Positions 41,045 to 50,497 are shown, counted from the stretch's first letter. The stretch: 64,000 bases of DNA from Candidatus Gastranaerophilales bacterium (GCA_910587245.1 CAJULX010000009.1:5474-69473), one strand, 5' to 3'. A program made the numbers and translations. The notes: a model not told the origin generated them from the letters alone.

Positions 41045-42139
41045 AAATATTCATCAATAAATTTATCTATTCCGCCGTCCATAACAAAATCTACATTGCC
41101 GATTTCCGCCCCTGTTCTGTGGTCTTTAACAAGCTTATACGGGTGAAAAACGTACGAGCGGATTTGGGAACCAAAGTTTATATCCATATTTTCGCCTTTG
41201 ATATCGGATAGTTTTTTTTCATGCTCCGATTGGCGCATTAAAAGAAGCTTTGAGGCTAGCATTGAAAGCGCCGTTTCTTTATTTTGCAGCTGGCTTCTCT
41301 CCTGCTGGCATTTAACAACAATGCCTGTGGGTTTATGATAAATACGCACAGCCGTTTCAACTTTATTTACGTTTTGTCCGCCCGCACCGCCCGAGCGCAT
41401 TGTTTCCACTTCAATATCATCTGGAGGGATGGTGATTTTTTTCTCAAAATCTTCAATAACCGGCATGGTTTCAACGCTTGCAAAGCTTGTTTGTCTTTTG
41501 CCGTTAGCATTAAAGGGAGAAATTCGAACCAGCCTGTGCACGCCTTTTTCAGCCTTTAGGTACCCGTAGGCAAATTTTCCTTCAATTTTAATTGAGGCTG
41601 ATTTTATACCCGCTTCATCGCCGTCTGATTTATCCACAAGATTTGCACCGTAGCCTTTTTGCTCCGCCCATCTTAAATACATTCTTAAAAGCATATTTGC
41701 CCAATCCATGGCATCCACACCGCCTGCTCCTGCGTTTATACTTAAAATGGCGCTGTTTGTATCGTATTCACCCGAGAGCATTTTTTGGATTTCAAATTTT
41801 TCAAGCTCATCTTCAAGAGCGGAAAGGGTTTTCAGACTTTCCTCCATAAGGGAATTATCATCCAATTCAAGGCTTATTTTTGAATCTTCAATGATATTTT
41901 GCCAGCTTTGTGCTGTTTCAAGCTCGCTTTTTATTTCCTTCTGCTCTTTTAAAAATTTTGAAGCTTCATCCTGCCTGTCCCAAATAGATGGGTCTTCAAG
42001 CTTTTTATTTATATCATTAAGCCTGTTTTCAAGGTTTGCGGGGTCAAAGATACCTCACGGAATCTTTAACTTTAATATCAAGTTTTGATATTTTTTCTTT
42101 TAAATTTTCTTTTAATAATTCTTTTATATCCTGTTCCAT
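41026..42139 (-). CDS. prfB: Peptide chain release factor 2, with programmed +1 frameshift
   Basis: RF2 ends translation at UGA and UAA. The gene begins at ATG 42137-42139 ([14 protein letters not shown]) and reads about 30 codons to an in-frame TGA at 42044-42046. It then continues in the +1 frame through [11 protein letters not shown] to the stop at 41026. The slip site AGGTATCTTTGA is the classic RF2 arrangement. In the body are the stop-codon anticodon-like tripeptide region ([20 protein letters not shown]) and the catalytic [12 protein letters not shown] motif. Low RF2 favours the frameshift, giving autoregulation. A TAAAAT box 6 nt before the ATG suggests a leaderless mRNA. Confidence 0.95.
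42044..42055 (-). promoter_or_regulatory. RF2 programmed frameshift site
   Basis: Minus strand AGGTATCTTTGA: a short internal Shine-Dalgarno-like AGG, slippery CTT and in-frame TGA stop. The ribosome must shift +1 here to make full-length RF2. Confidence 0.95.
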
Positions 42140-42145
42140 AAAAAG

Positions 42146-42154
42146 ATTTTACTA
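42146..42154 (-). promoter_or_regulatory. prfB promoter element TAGTAAAAT, leaderless spacing
   Basis: Minus strand TAGTAAAAT with the -10 hexamer TAAAAT at 42146-42151. Only 6 nt (CTTTTT) separate it from the prfB ATG, so transcription should begin at or next to the start codon. There is no ribosome binding site. Confidence 0.45.
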
Positions 42155-42214
42155 TAAATAATGTTTTTGATAAAATTATCTAGGTTTGTTTAAAAATTAT
42201 GGAGTATGAAACGA

Positions 42215-42730
42215 ATGGAAGACATTAAAAAGATGATAAGAAATATCCCTGATTTTCCTAAAAAAGGAATAATGTTCAGAGATATAACCACCGCTGTAAA
42301 AGACCCTGTTACAATGAAAAAAATCATTGATTATATAGCGGATGAATTTAAAAATGAAAAGATTGATTACGTTGCAGGGATTGAATCACGCGGTTTTATC
42401 TTCGGCATGCCCGTTGCATACTCTTTAGGATGCGGTTTTATTCCTATCAGAAAACCCGGTAAATTGCCTGCTGAAACAATTTCTATGGAATATGAGCTTG
42501 AATACGGCACGGATAAAATTGAAATTCATAAAGACGCTATTGAAAAAGGCAAAAAGGTGCTCTTGATAGACGACCTTCTTGCTACGGGCGGAACGGCTGC
42601 CGCTGCAAGTAAATTAATTCAAAGTGTGGGAGAGCTTGCGGGGATTGCTTTTGTAATTGAGCTTGAAGAATTAAAAGGCAGAGAAAAACTGCCAAATGAT
42701 GTTAAAATCATTTCAATGGCAAAATATTAG
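42215..42730 (+). CDS. apt: Adenine phosphoribosyltransferase
   Basis: Salvages adenine with PRPP to AMP. The 171-aa protein has the family start IRNIPDFPKKGIMFRDITT, the GIESRGFIFG block and the PRPP-binding VLLIDDLLATGGTA (about residue 125). The ATG at 42215 (MEDIKK) is preferred over 42206 because GGAG is 10 nt upstream of it and too close to the earlier one. It is followed after 8 bp by a GT10 glycosyltransferase gene and then flhB. Confidence 0.95.
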   Translation: MEDIKKMIRNIPDFPKKGIMFRDITTAVKDPVTMKKIIDYIADEFKNEKIDYVAGIESRGFIFGMPVAYSLGCGFIPIRKPGKLPAETISMEYELEYGTDKIEIHKDAIEKGKKVLLIDDLLATGGTAAAASKLIQSVGELAGIAFVIELEELKGREKLPNDVKIISMAKY

Positions 42731-42738
42731 GTTTTAAA

Positions 42739-43710
42739 ATGTCTGCAGGACTTGTAAGACTTATATATCCTGAAAACTGGACAAACACATTCAGGCTTAT
42801 TCCGGGGTTTGAAAAAGGCGAGTGTGCAAAATTCGGAGATATTGTCTTTACAACGGAAGAGGTTGATGAAGCGGATTTAGCCGTTATCGTTAATTTTTCT
42901 CCTTATGATTTAAAAATGAAGGCAAAAGAAGCGTGGATATTTCACCATGAACCTTCAAATTACAAATATTTTGCCCATTGGATGAAGGCTTATAAATATG
43001 CAGACAGGGTCTTTGGAAGCTGGAAAAAAGATAAAAAGCTTAAAAACCCGGTACAGGAGCAGGCTTCGATTTTTTGGGGGTGCCCTAATGATTATGAATA
43101 TTATAAAAATCTTGATATAGGGGCGGGTACAAAGAAATTTGAACTTTGTGCCATAACAAGCTCTAAAACCGCTTTTGCGGGACACAAGGAAAGGCTTGAA
43201 TTTTTATACGCTCTGAAAGAAAAATTCAAAGGCACCGAACTTGAATTTGATATTAAAGGTAAAGGCATCTGCGAAATTAAAACAAAAGATGAGCTTTTAA
43301 TTCCTTCAAAATATACGCTTGCAATTGAAAATACCTCAGAACCCCATTATTTTACGGAAAAAATAACGGATGCATTTTTGTGCGGCTGTATGCCGATATA
43401 TTACGGCGCGCCGAATATTTTGGAGTATTTTCCTGAAGGCTCTTTAATAAAACTTGAAAAATTAGATGCGGAATATGCGGCAAAAATCATTAAAGAAGCT
43501 ACAGAAAACGATTTTTACGGTAAAAATTATGATAAATTAACCATAGCAAAGGATTTGGTATTAAATAAATACAATTTCTTTATAAATATTGGGGAAAAAA
43601 TATCGGAATATGATATTTTAAATAAGCCTTTAAAAAATATTTATATTCCAAAATCAAGGCAAAAAAGACACCCGCTTATCTCTAAAATCAAGGGTATGAT
43701 AAAAATATAA
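42739..43710 (+). CDS. GT10-family (fucosyltransferase-like) glycosyltransferase
   Basis: A 323-aa cytosolic enzyme. The C-terminal block KYTLAIENTSEPHYFTEKI, DAFLCGCMPIYYGAPNI and FPEGSLIKLE is the donor-binding core of GT10 alpha-1,3/4-fucosyltransferases. The N-terminal half has AWIFHHEPSNYK and RVFGSWKKDKK, typical of the acceptor domain. The likely donor is GDP-fucose or a related GDP-sugar. It sits 8 bp after apt and 11 bp before flhB, so they probably form an operon. A link to surface or flagellin glycosylation is possible but only by position. Confidence 0.85.
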   Translation: MSAGLVRLIYPENWTNTFRLIPGFEKGECAKFGDIVFTTEEVDEADLAVIVNFSPYDLKMKAKEAWIFHHEPSNYKYFAHWMKAYKYADRVFGSWKKDKKLKNPVQEQASIFWGCPNDYEYYKNLDIGAGTKKFELCAITSSKTAFAGHKERLEFLYALKEKFKGTELEFDIKGKGICEIKTKDELLIPSKYTLAIENTSEPHYFTEKITDAFLCGCMPIYYGAPNILEYFPEGSLIKLEKLDAEYAAKIIKEATENDFYGKNYDKLTIAKDLVLNKYNFFINIGEKISEYDILNKPLKNIYIPKSRQKRHPLISKIKGMIKI

Positions 43711-43721
43711 AGGATTAACGG

Positions 43722-44864
43722 ATGGGAGATGAAGATAAACAATTTGAAGCATCGCACCAGAAGCTTCAAAAAGCAAGAAAAGAAGGGCAGGTTGTAAAAT
43801 CCAAGGATTTTTCAATGGCGCTTGCTTTGATTGTTATGTTTTCCGTGATATATGCTCTCGGGCCTTTTATATGGAATCAAATTTCAATTCTTTATACAAG
43901 ACTGTATGAGCAAATACCGAATGCCCACCTTGATAAAATAGGGTATATGTATATTTTGACCTCTACCCTTGTTCCGACACTTTTAATTATTCTTCCGATA
44001 CTAATGCTTGCCGGGTTTATGGGAATTATGGGAGATTTAATACAGGTGGGGCCTTTATTTACCATCACTCCTTTAATACCGAAACCTGATAAATTGAATC
44101 CTACAAAGTATTTCAAAAATCTTATGAACCCGAAAACCCTTTTTGAACTTGTAAAAAACATCGCAAAGGTGTTAATTTTAGGGTTTATAGGCTGGGTTGT
44201 TTATATAGAGCATTTTCCGCACATTTTAATGCTAGCCGCCGTTGATAACCAGTTTGCAACATTGATTGCATTCGGTAAATTAATTGTAGATTTTATTATT
44301 AAGGCGGGTATTGCCTTTTTAATAATAGCTGCGGCAGATTACGGCGTTACAAAATGGAAATTTATGCAGGATCAAAAAATGAGTTTTAAAGAGGTTAAAG
44401 ATGAATACAAAAACTCTGAAGGCGACCCGCATGTTAAAGCCGCACTGCGCCAGAAAAGACAGCAGTTATTACAAAAATCAATGATGGATATGGTGCCTGA
44501 ATCCGATTTTGTCGTGACAAACCCGACACATGTTGCCTGTGCGCTGAAATATGACGCGGAAACCATGGAATCTCCGAAGCTTCTTGCAAAAGGTACGGAA
44601 TTATTTGCAAAGAGAATAAAAGAAATAGCGCAGGAACATGATATTCCCGTTATTGAAAATCCGCCCGTTGCGCGTGCAATATTCAGAATGGTTGAAATAA
44701 ACCATGAAGTGCCGCCCGATTTATATAAGGCTGTAGCTGAAATTCTTATTTTTGTATACAACCTGAAAAAGAAAGCTCCGCCCATAAAAGGCAAAAAAGA
44801 TGAAAAAACACAGATGAATGAAGGCGGCAAAAAGGAAGATAAAAACAATAAACCAAACGGTTAA
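43722..44864 (+). CDS. flhB: Flagellar export gate protein FlhB
   Basis: FlhB is the switch protein of the flagellar type III export apparatus. The 380-aa protein starts with the family's GDEDKQFEASHQKLQKARKE and has four membrane helices. The cytosolic domain contains MSFKEVKDEYKNSEGDPHVK, the autocleavage motif NPTH (VVTNPTHVACALKYD, about residue 267), and then ENPPVARAIFR. The C-terminal tail is Lys/Glu-rich. No other flagellar structural gene is in the window, but a FliA-type sigma factor follows. Confidence 0.95.
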   Translation: MGDEDKQFEASHQKLQKARKEGQVVKSKDFSMALALIVMFSVIYALGPFIWNQISILYTRLYEQIPNAHLDKIGYMYILTSTLVPTLLIILPILMLAGFMGIMGDLIQVGPLFTITPLIPKPDKLNPTKYFKNLMNPKTLFELVKNIAKVLILGFIGWVVYIEHFPHILMLAAVDNQFATLIAFGKLIVDFIIKAGIAFLIIAAADYGVTKWKFMQDQKMSFKEVKDEYKNSEGDPHVKAALRQKRQQLLQKSMMDMVPESDFVVTNPTHVACALKYDAETMESPKLLAKGTELFAKRIKEIAQEHDIPVIENPPVARAIFRMVEINHEVPPDLYKAVAEILIFVYNLKKKAPPIKGKKDEKTQMNEGGKKEDKNNKPNG

Positions 44865-44919
44865 TATACTCCGGATGGTGGGTGTGCTTCCATGCGGATT
44901 TGCAAAAAGGTTAAAAAAA

Positions 44920-44928
44920 TAGTAAAAT
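44920..44928 (+). promoter_or_regulatory. Candidate sigma-factor promoter TAGTAAAAT
   Basis: TAGTAAAAT with -10 hexamer TAAAAT at 44923-44928, 34 bp before the GTG start of the sigma gene. Confidence 0.4.
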
Positions 44929-44962
44929 CGTTTAAGAAGTATTTTTATACTGTGGTAGAAGT

Positions 44963-45640
44963 GTGGCGCTAAAATTGCAATCAAACAGATTAAAAGACTA
45001 TATTGATATAATCCAGAAGGTAGCAAGGGTTGAATACAGGCGAATTCCTGCACATATGGTAGAATGTGAAGAGCTTGTATCAATCGGTATTATTGCAATT
45101 CAAGCGCTTATAAAAAATAAATCCGACGAACAATTAGAAAAATATAATACATCATATATTGCAACCGCTGTAAGATGGGCAATCAGAAACGAACTTAGAA
45201 ACCGTTATAAATGGTACACTTTAAAACATAAAAAGGAAGCTGCGGAAGATGAAGAGGAAGTTTCATCGGATAATGTTTCAAGCCTTGATGTTTCCCCGAA
45301 TAAAGTAAGAGAAGCGATTTATGAAACAATCTTATCGATTGATTCCATAGCTTCAGCCTCATCTGATACCGATTCGCCTTTTGATTTTATAAAAGATACA
45401 TCCGCCACACCTGATGAAAAGGCTGAAATAACGGAGCTTGGCCGTGTTATAAGAGAGGCTATCGCCACACTGCCTCAAAAAGACAGGACAATTGTAGAAT
45501 ACAGATTTTACCGCAATATGCAGGTAAAACAAATTGCGCAGATGGTAGGGTTATCAAGTTCCAGAATAACCCGTATTGTGCAAAGCGCCCTGAATAATGT
45601 AAGAGAATATTTACAAAAGCGGGGCCTAACAAGTTATTGA
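44963..45640 (+). CDS. FliA/WhiG-type RNA polymerase sigma factor
   Basis: A 225-aa sigma-70 family protein. Region 2 runs through RIPAHMVECEELVSIGIIAI and YIATAVRWAIRNELR; region 4 is LPQKDRTIVEYRFYRNMQV, KQIAQMVGLSSSRITRIVQS, NNVREYL. Region 1 and the region 1-2 insert of housekeeping sigma are absent, as in FliA. A Ser/Asp-rich linker (about residues 95-140) separates the regions. The GTG start is taken because the frame fits region 2; no clear ribosome binding site is visible. Position after flhB suggests flagellar or motility control. Confidence 0.88.
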   Translation: MALKLQSNRLKDYIDIIQKVARVEYRRIPAHMVECEELVSIGIIAIQALIKNKSDEQLEKYNTSYIATAVRWAIRNELRNRYKWYTLKHKKEAAEDEEEVSSDNVSSLDVSPNKVREAIYETILSIDSIASASSDTDSPFDFIKDTSATPDEKAEITELGRVIREAIATLPQKDRTIVEYRFYRNMQVKQIAQMVGLSSSRITRIVQSALNNVREYLQKRGLTSY

Positions 45641-45677
45641 TGAATGATTTATATATTTAGGAGGAGAAGACTGTACC

Positions 45678-47567
45678 ATGCAAACTACAGAAGATAAAAA
45701 AATTAATGCTAAGTATAAAGAAATTGTAAAAGAAGCCTTATGTGCTTTAAATAAGAAAAATATGGCTTTAATTTTACACGGGGTCAGCTTTCCTTCCGTT
45801 AAAGGCGAAAATACAGGGTTTGGAACATATAATTCAAACGGTGCCAAAAAATTAATGGATTTTGCAGGGGATATGTTTAATGCTATCCAATTAGGCCCCA
45901 ACGGCAAGACTAAAAAGAGCGATTCATCGCCTTATACGGGTACTGTTTTTTCACAAAACCCCTTATTTATGGATTTAGTATCTTTAACTTCAAGAGAATA
46001 TGAAAACCTTTTATCTGCAGTATCTTTGGAAAAAATTGTTAAGGAAAATCCGAATATTTATGAAAATAAAGCGACTTACGTTTATTCAATAGAAACTCTG
46101 GACAGAGTAATGAATGAAGTTTATGAAAACTTTAATTTAAATGCTTCCGCTAAATTTAGAGAAGATTTTGAAAACTTCAAAAAAGAAAATGCTTACTGGC
46201 TTGATAACGATGCTTTATACGAAGCTTTAAGCATTGAGCACAATTCGGATTACTGGCCGCAATGGGAAAATGAACTTGACCGCGATTTATTTTCAACATG
46301 GGACAGAAACAAAGCGGACGCACGCATAGCTGAATTAAACGAAAAATATAAAGATGTTATCGGAAAATATAAGCTGGCACAGTTTTTAACCGCGCTTCAA
46401 AGCGAAAAAACAAGAGAATACGCTAAATCTAAAAATTTAAAAATGATAGCGGACAGACAGGTAGCATTTTCCGATCGTGACAACTGGGCTTATAAATCTC
46501 TATTCTTAGACGGCTGGTGCCTTGGCTGTCCTCCGGATTATTTCTCAGAAGACGGACAGGCATGGGGCTTTAGTGTTGTAGACCCTGAAAAAATGTTTAA
46601 TGAAGACGGCAGCCTCGGGGAAGCAGGAAAATTATTATACAGACTGTATTTAAAAATGTTTAAAGAAAACCCGGGCGGTGTAAGAATTGACCACACCGTA
46701 GGGCTTATTGACCCCTGGGTTTATAAAAAAGGCGCTCTTCCGAAAATTGAAGAAGGTGCAGGAAGACTTTATTCTTCACCTTTTCACCCTGAGCTTTCAA
46801 AGTATTCAATTGCAAGGTGTGAAGATACAAATAACGGTGTAGAGCCTGATAAAGAAAAATGGATAAGACAGCTTGACGATGCGCAGGTTGAAAAATACGG
46901 CAGAACCATTGAAAAAATTGTTATAGCTGCAGCGGTTGAAGCGGGTCTCGGAAAAGATGCAATTGTAGCGGAAGACCTCGGTACGCTTACTTATCCTGTT
47001 GTGCGCGTTATGGAGAAATATGCGCTTGCAGGCATGAAGCTCGTACAGTTTGTTGTAGCGGAAGAAAGCGACCATCCATACAGATGCTGCAATATTACGG
47101 AAAATTCATGGGCAATGGTAGGAACGCATGATAACGAACCTATTAGAATGTGGGCTCAATCTATGATTGGAAAGCCTGAATTGACACCGCATGTAAATAA
47201 TTTAATGGATGATTTATATTCTAATTTTGAAAACAAAGATGAAATCAGAGAAAGACTTTACACTGATGATAAATTCCTGGCGTTTTCAAAGCTTGTTGAA
47301 ATATTTGCCGCAAAAAATGAAAATGTTCAGGTTTTCTTTACCGATTTCTTTGGAATTAATGAAGTTTATAACCGCCCCGGCACATCAGGCGATCCCAATT
47401 GGACATTAAGACTCCCCGATAATTTTGAAGATTATTATGTAAGACATCTTGAAACGGGGGATGCTCTAAATCTTCCTCTGGCTTTAATTTACGCCATTAA
47501 AGCAAGAGGGGGCGAATTTGCCGCACAAAACAGCGAATTAATAACAAAACTTGAATCTATAGCATAA
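45678..47567 (+). CDS. malQ: 4-alpha-glucanotransferase (amylomaltase, GH77)
   Basis: GH77 enzyme that rearranges maltodextrins during glycogen and starch metabolism. The 629-aa protein has FNAIQLGPNG and DSSPYTGTVFSQNPLFMDL near the N-terminus. The nucleophile is in GVRIDHTVGL, the acid/base in VAEDLGTL and the third carboxylate in VGTHDNEPIRMW. It is longer than bacterial amylomaltases of about 500 aa because of added helical segments. GGAGGAG stands about 10 nt before the ATG. It is the first gene of a four-gene run and complements glgA at 31.3 kb. Confidence 0.94.
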   Translation: MQTTEDKKINAKYKEIVKEALCALNKKNMALILHGVSFPSVKGENTGFGTYNSNGAKKLMDFAGDMFNAIQLGPNGKTKKSDSSPYTGTVFSQNPLFMDLVSLTSREYENLLSAVSLEKIVKENPNIYENKATYVYSIETLDRVMNEVYENFNLNASAKFREDFENFKKENAYWLDNDALYEALSIEHNSDYWPQWENELDRDLFSTWDRNKADARIAELNEKYKDVIGKYKLAQFLTALQSEKTREYAKSKNLKMIADRQVAFSDRDNWAYKSLFLDGWCLGCPPDYFSEDGQAWGFSVVDPEKMFNEDGSLGEAGKLLYRLYLKMFKENPGGVRIDHTVGLIDPWVYKKGALPKIEEGAGRLYSSPFHPELSKYSIARCEDTNNGVEPDKEKWIRQLDDAQVEKYGRTIEKIVIAAAVEAGLGKDAIVAEDLGTLTYPVVRVMEKYALAGMKLVQFVVAEESDHPYRCCNITENSWAMVGTHDNEPIRMWAQSMIGKPELTPHVNNLMDDLYSNFENKDEIRERLYTDDKFLAFSKLVEIFAAKNENVQVFFTDFFGINEVYNRPGTSGDPNWTLRLPDNFEDYYVRHLETGDALNLPLALIYAIKARGGEFAAQNSELITKLESIA

Positions 47568-47583
47568 AAGTGAACCAAAAAGA

Positions 47584-48927
47584 ATGAAAAAGATAATTTT
47601 TAAGATTTTAAGCATTTTCCTCCTGATATTTGCTTTAGGAGGAAATGCGTATGCGGATTTTTCTTTCAGGGATATGGAATTAAGCTTTGTACAGATTTCA
47701 GATGTCCATATTTCAGACAGAGAAGACACATCATATAAAGTTTTATCAAAATCAAAAGATTTATTAAAAGACGCAATTGAACAGGTAAATGGGCTTAAAC
47801 CCGTTGATTTTGTTATGTTTACGGGAGATATCGTAAATGAGCCTTTGAAAAAATCTTACAGAGATTTCTTTGTACTTTTAACAAAATTAAAGTACCCTTC
47901 TTTAGCGGCATTCGGCAATCATGATATGGCGCAGATGAACGGGGATGTGAGCGGGGCGCCTGATTATATTTCAAAAAAAGAAGCTTTATCAATTATAAAA
48001 AAATGTAATCCTTTGTATATGTTTGATAAAAGCTATTATGCTTTTACGCCGAAGCGTGAATACCGCGTAATAGTGCTTGATACAACAATTGATGATTCAA
48101 TTACCGCAAACGGCAGGCTGACTGATGAACAGGCACAATTTCTAAAAAATGAAATTGATACACATCAGGATAAAGTTATTCTGATTTTTGAACACCATCC
48201 TGTGGTTGAACCGTTTAAATCCGAGCATCATAAAATTTTAAATTCCGATGCTTATATGGATATTATAAGACAGTATAAAAAAACACCCATTGCAATATTT
48301 TCAGGTCATTACCATGCGGCAAAAATTAAGCAGCAGGGAAATATTATCCATGTGAGCACGCCTGCTCTTGTTACATATCCGAATGCCTTCCGTTATGTAA
48401 ATATTACAAATTATAAAGACAGAACCATATTTAATTTTAAATATCTTGAAACAAGGCTTGATGATGTTCAAAAGAACAGTAAACTCAATGTTATAGCCTC
48501 AGCCACTTTAAGGGGGCTTCCGTCTGATCAGGAAACCGTTATTACGATTAGAAAATCAAGAGATAATAATAACGATTATAAAGAAGAAACTCCAAAAGCC
48601 GTAAAAGAAGATAAGCAAATAGAAAAAGAACAAAAACAAGCTCAAAAACAAGCTGCTTCGGCACAAAAAGCAGCTGAAAAAAAGGCAAGAGAGGCTGAAA
48701 AAGCTAATGCAAAAGAAGCGCTGAAACGGGAAAAACTTGAAAATAAAGAGCTTCAGCGTGAAATTGAACTTCAGGCTAAAGAGACAAAGAAAGCCGATGC
48801 CATTCAAAAGAAAGAATTAAAAGAGGCGCAAAAAGAAGCCAGAAGGCTTGAAAAAGAACGCGATAAGGCGCTAAAAGAAGACCTTAAAAAACAGAATAAA
48901 ATAAACGAGGAAGTGCAAGAAAAATAA
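47584..48927 (+). CDS. Secreted metallophosphoesterase with charged coiled-coil tail
   Basis: A 447-aa exported calcineurin-like phosphoesterase. It has a signal peptide to about residue 21 (IFKILSIFLLIFALGG), then the metal-site motifs QISDVHISD, FTGDIVNEP, FGNHDMAQ, FEHHPVVE and FSGHYHAAK (about residues 35-245). Residues 320-447 are almost entirely Lys, Glu, Ala and Gln in a long coiled coil (KEQKQAQKQAASAQKAAEKK and on), which could anchor or multimerise the enzyme. The substrate is unknown. It begins 16 bp after malQ and ends 1 bp before the MBL gene. Confidence 0.87.
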   Translation: MKKIIFKILSIFLLIFALGGNAYADFSFRDMELSFVQISDVHISDREDTSYKVLSKSKDLLKDAIEQVNGLKPVDFVMFTGDIVNEPLKKSYRDFFVLLTKLKYPSLAAFGNHDMAQMNGDVSGAPDYISKKEALSIIKKCNPLYMFDKSYYAFTPKREYRVIVLDTTIDDSITANGRLTDEQAQFLKNEIDTHQDKVILIFEHHPVVEPFKSEHHKILNSDAYMDIIRQYKKTPIAIFSGHYHAAKIKQQGNIIHVSTPALVTYPNAFRYVNITNYKDRTIFNFKYLETRLDDVQKNSKLNVIASATLRGLPSDQETVITIRKSRDNNNDYKEETPKAVKEDKQIEKEQKQAQKQAASAQKAAEKKAREAEKANAKEALKREKLENKELQREIELQAKETKKADAIQKKELKEAQKEARRLEKERDKALKEDLKKQNKINEEVQEK

Positions 48928-48928
48928 A

Positions 48929-49855
48929 ATGCAGGAAATTAAGGTAAAATTCAGAGGGGTGCGCGGTTCGCACCCGACAGCAAAACAAAGCCATTTGAAA
49001 TATGGCGGAAACACAAGCTGTGTTGAAGTTTGGGCGGGCGGACACCTCATTATTTTAGATGCAGGCACAGGAATTATAGATTTAGGCAGAGATTTACAAA
49101 AAGAACACATTTTATCAGGCACGGATTTATATTCAAGAACCCCGATAAAAGCTGTTTTGATTTTAAGTCATATTCATCAAGACCACATTCAGGGGCTTCA
49201 ATTTTTCTCTCCTCTGTTTATACCGACTACAAGCCTTGATGTTTACGGGCTTTCACACCCTTCAAAAAGCCTTAAAGAAAATCTTACGGAAGTTTTGTTT
49301 GAGCGGGTTTTCCCTTTAACGTATGATGAAATCCCGTCTGATTTTAATATTTATGATTTTCAAATGAAAAATGCCCTTGTTATTAAACCTGACGGCAAAA
49401 AAGAATTTGTAAAACTTGCAGATTTTAATATTGAAGACCATAACGATGATGTTATAATTTCCGCTTATAAAACAACCGCACACCCGAAAGACGGCTCTTT
49501 GAGCATAAAAATTCAATACAAAGGCAAAACCCTTGTTTATGCAACGGATAAAGAAAGCTATATAGGCTGTGATAAAAAATTTATTGAATTTGCACACGGT
49601 GCCGATGTTTTAATCCATGACGCCCAGTATACCCATCAGGATTATATTTCGCCTATTCTGCCAAAACAGGGCTTCGGGCATTCTACCTTTAATATGGCGC
49701 TTGAAACGGCAAAGTTTGCCAAAGCAAAAAGACTGTTTTTCTTCCATTATGACCCGAATTATGATGACGGGATTCTTGATATGCTTGAAAAAGAATTTGG
49801 TGCACTTGTGGATTCGGCTGAATTTGCCAAAGAGAATCTGGAAATTAATATATAA
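48929..49855 (+). CDS. MBL-fold phosphodiesterase-like hydrolase
   Basis: A 308-aa cytosolic metallo-beta-lactamase-fold protein. It starts VKFRGVRGSHPTAKQSHLKY and YGGNTSCVEV, followed by the metal motif SHIHQDHIQG (about residue 80), LVYATDKES, LIHDAQYTHQDY, GHSTFNMA and FFHYDPNYDD. This arrangement resembles PhnP and class II cyclic-nucleotide phosphodiesterases rather than antibiotic-degrading enzymes. The exact substrate cannot be read. It is closely packed between the phosphoesterase and TPR genes. Confidence 0.85.
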   Translation: MQEIKVKFRGVRGSHPTAKQSHLKYGGNTSCVEVWAGGHLIILDAGTGIIDLGRDLQKEHILSGTDLYSRTPIKAVLILSHIHQDHIQGLQFFSPLFIPTTSLDVYGLSHPSKSLKENLTEVLFERVFPLTYDEIPSDFNIYDFQMKNALVIKPDGKKEFVKLADFNIEDHNDDVIISAYKTTAHPKDGSLSIKIQYKGKTLVYATDKESYIGCDKKFIEFAHGADVLIHDAQYTHQDYISPILPKQGFGHSTFNMALETAKFAKAKRLFFFHYDPNYDDGILDMLEKEFGALVDSAEFAKENLEINI

Positions 49856-49858
49856 TAT

Positions 49859-50482
49859 ATGAGAAAAGTATTACTGTTAATTTTGTGTTTGGCGGCGTTT
49901 TTACCCTCTGTCTGCATACCCCCCGCTATGGCGGATTTAAACGAGGTTTCAATTACTCCCCCTGTGGATGCCGCTAAAAATGCAAGCTGGCACAACAGGC
50001 GCGGGGCAAATTATTTTAAAGAGCAGGATTATTTTGCTGCGCTTAAAGAATTTAAAATGGCAATTGCACTGAATCCGAATTCTCAGTCTACGGCTGTTTA
50101 TTATAATAATCTGGGTAAAGTGTATCTTATCTTCGGAGAAATCCAAAGGGGCAGAAATTTAACGCGCGCGGATGCCGATTTTACCTTAATGGCGCAAACC
50201 TGCTTTGAGCGTGCAATTCAGCTTGACTGTATGAAATTTGAATATTATAAAAATCTTGTGAGAAGTTATGAGCTCCTCGGGGTTACCGCTTCAAAGAAGG
50301 CGTTTTTATTGAAAAATCTAAACGTAAATCCGTTTAATGCGATAATTATCGGGATAATTTACGCTAAAGAAGGCAATATTGTTCCCGCACGCGGAATTTT
50401 AGAACAATTTGTGCTTAAAAATCCTGATTTAATAATTGCAAGCGATGTTAAAAAATTCCTTCAACTTCTTGAAACACTTTAA
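49859..50482 (+). CDS. Secreted TPR-repeat protein
   Basis: A 207-aa protein with a signal peptide (LLLILCLAAFLPSVCI, cleavage near PAMA-DL, about residue 27). Tetratricopeptide repeats follow (ASWHNRRGANYFKEQDYFAA, TAVYYNNLGKVYLIFGEI, EYYKNLVRSYELLGV). Like the TPR protein at 29082 it would bind partners outside the cytoplasm. It starts 3 bp after the MBL gene, the last of the malQ run. Partners unknown. Confidence 0.8.
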   Translation: MRKVLLLILCLAAFLPSVCIPPAMADLNEVSITPPVDAAKNASWHNRRGANYFKEQDYFAALKEFKMAIALNPNSQSTAVYYNNLGKVYLIFGEIQRGRNLTRADADFTLMAQTCFERAIQLDCMKFEYYKNLVRSYELLGVTASKKAFLLKNLNVNPFNAIIIGIIYAKEGNIVPARGILEQFVLKNPDLIIASDVKKFLQLLETL

Positions 50483-50497
50483 AATAGGCCCTTTGGA

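Noticed and set aside
44870..44898. Hairpin after flhB (TCCGGATGG / CCATGCGGA, one mismatch), considered as terminator or small RNA
   Set aside because: No T-run follows in either direction, and it does not match the conserved parts of SRP RNA or other known small RNAs.
48929..49855. MBL-fold gene as part of a phage-defence or cyclic-nucleotide signalling system
   Set aside because: The neighbours are malQ, a phosphoesterase and a TPR protein; no cyclase or effector typical of such systems is encoded here.
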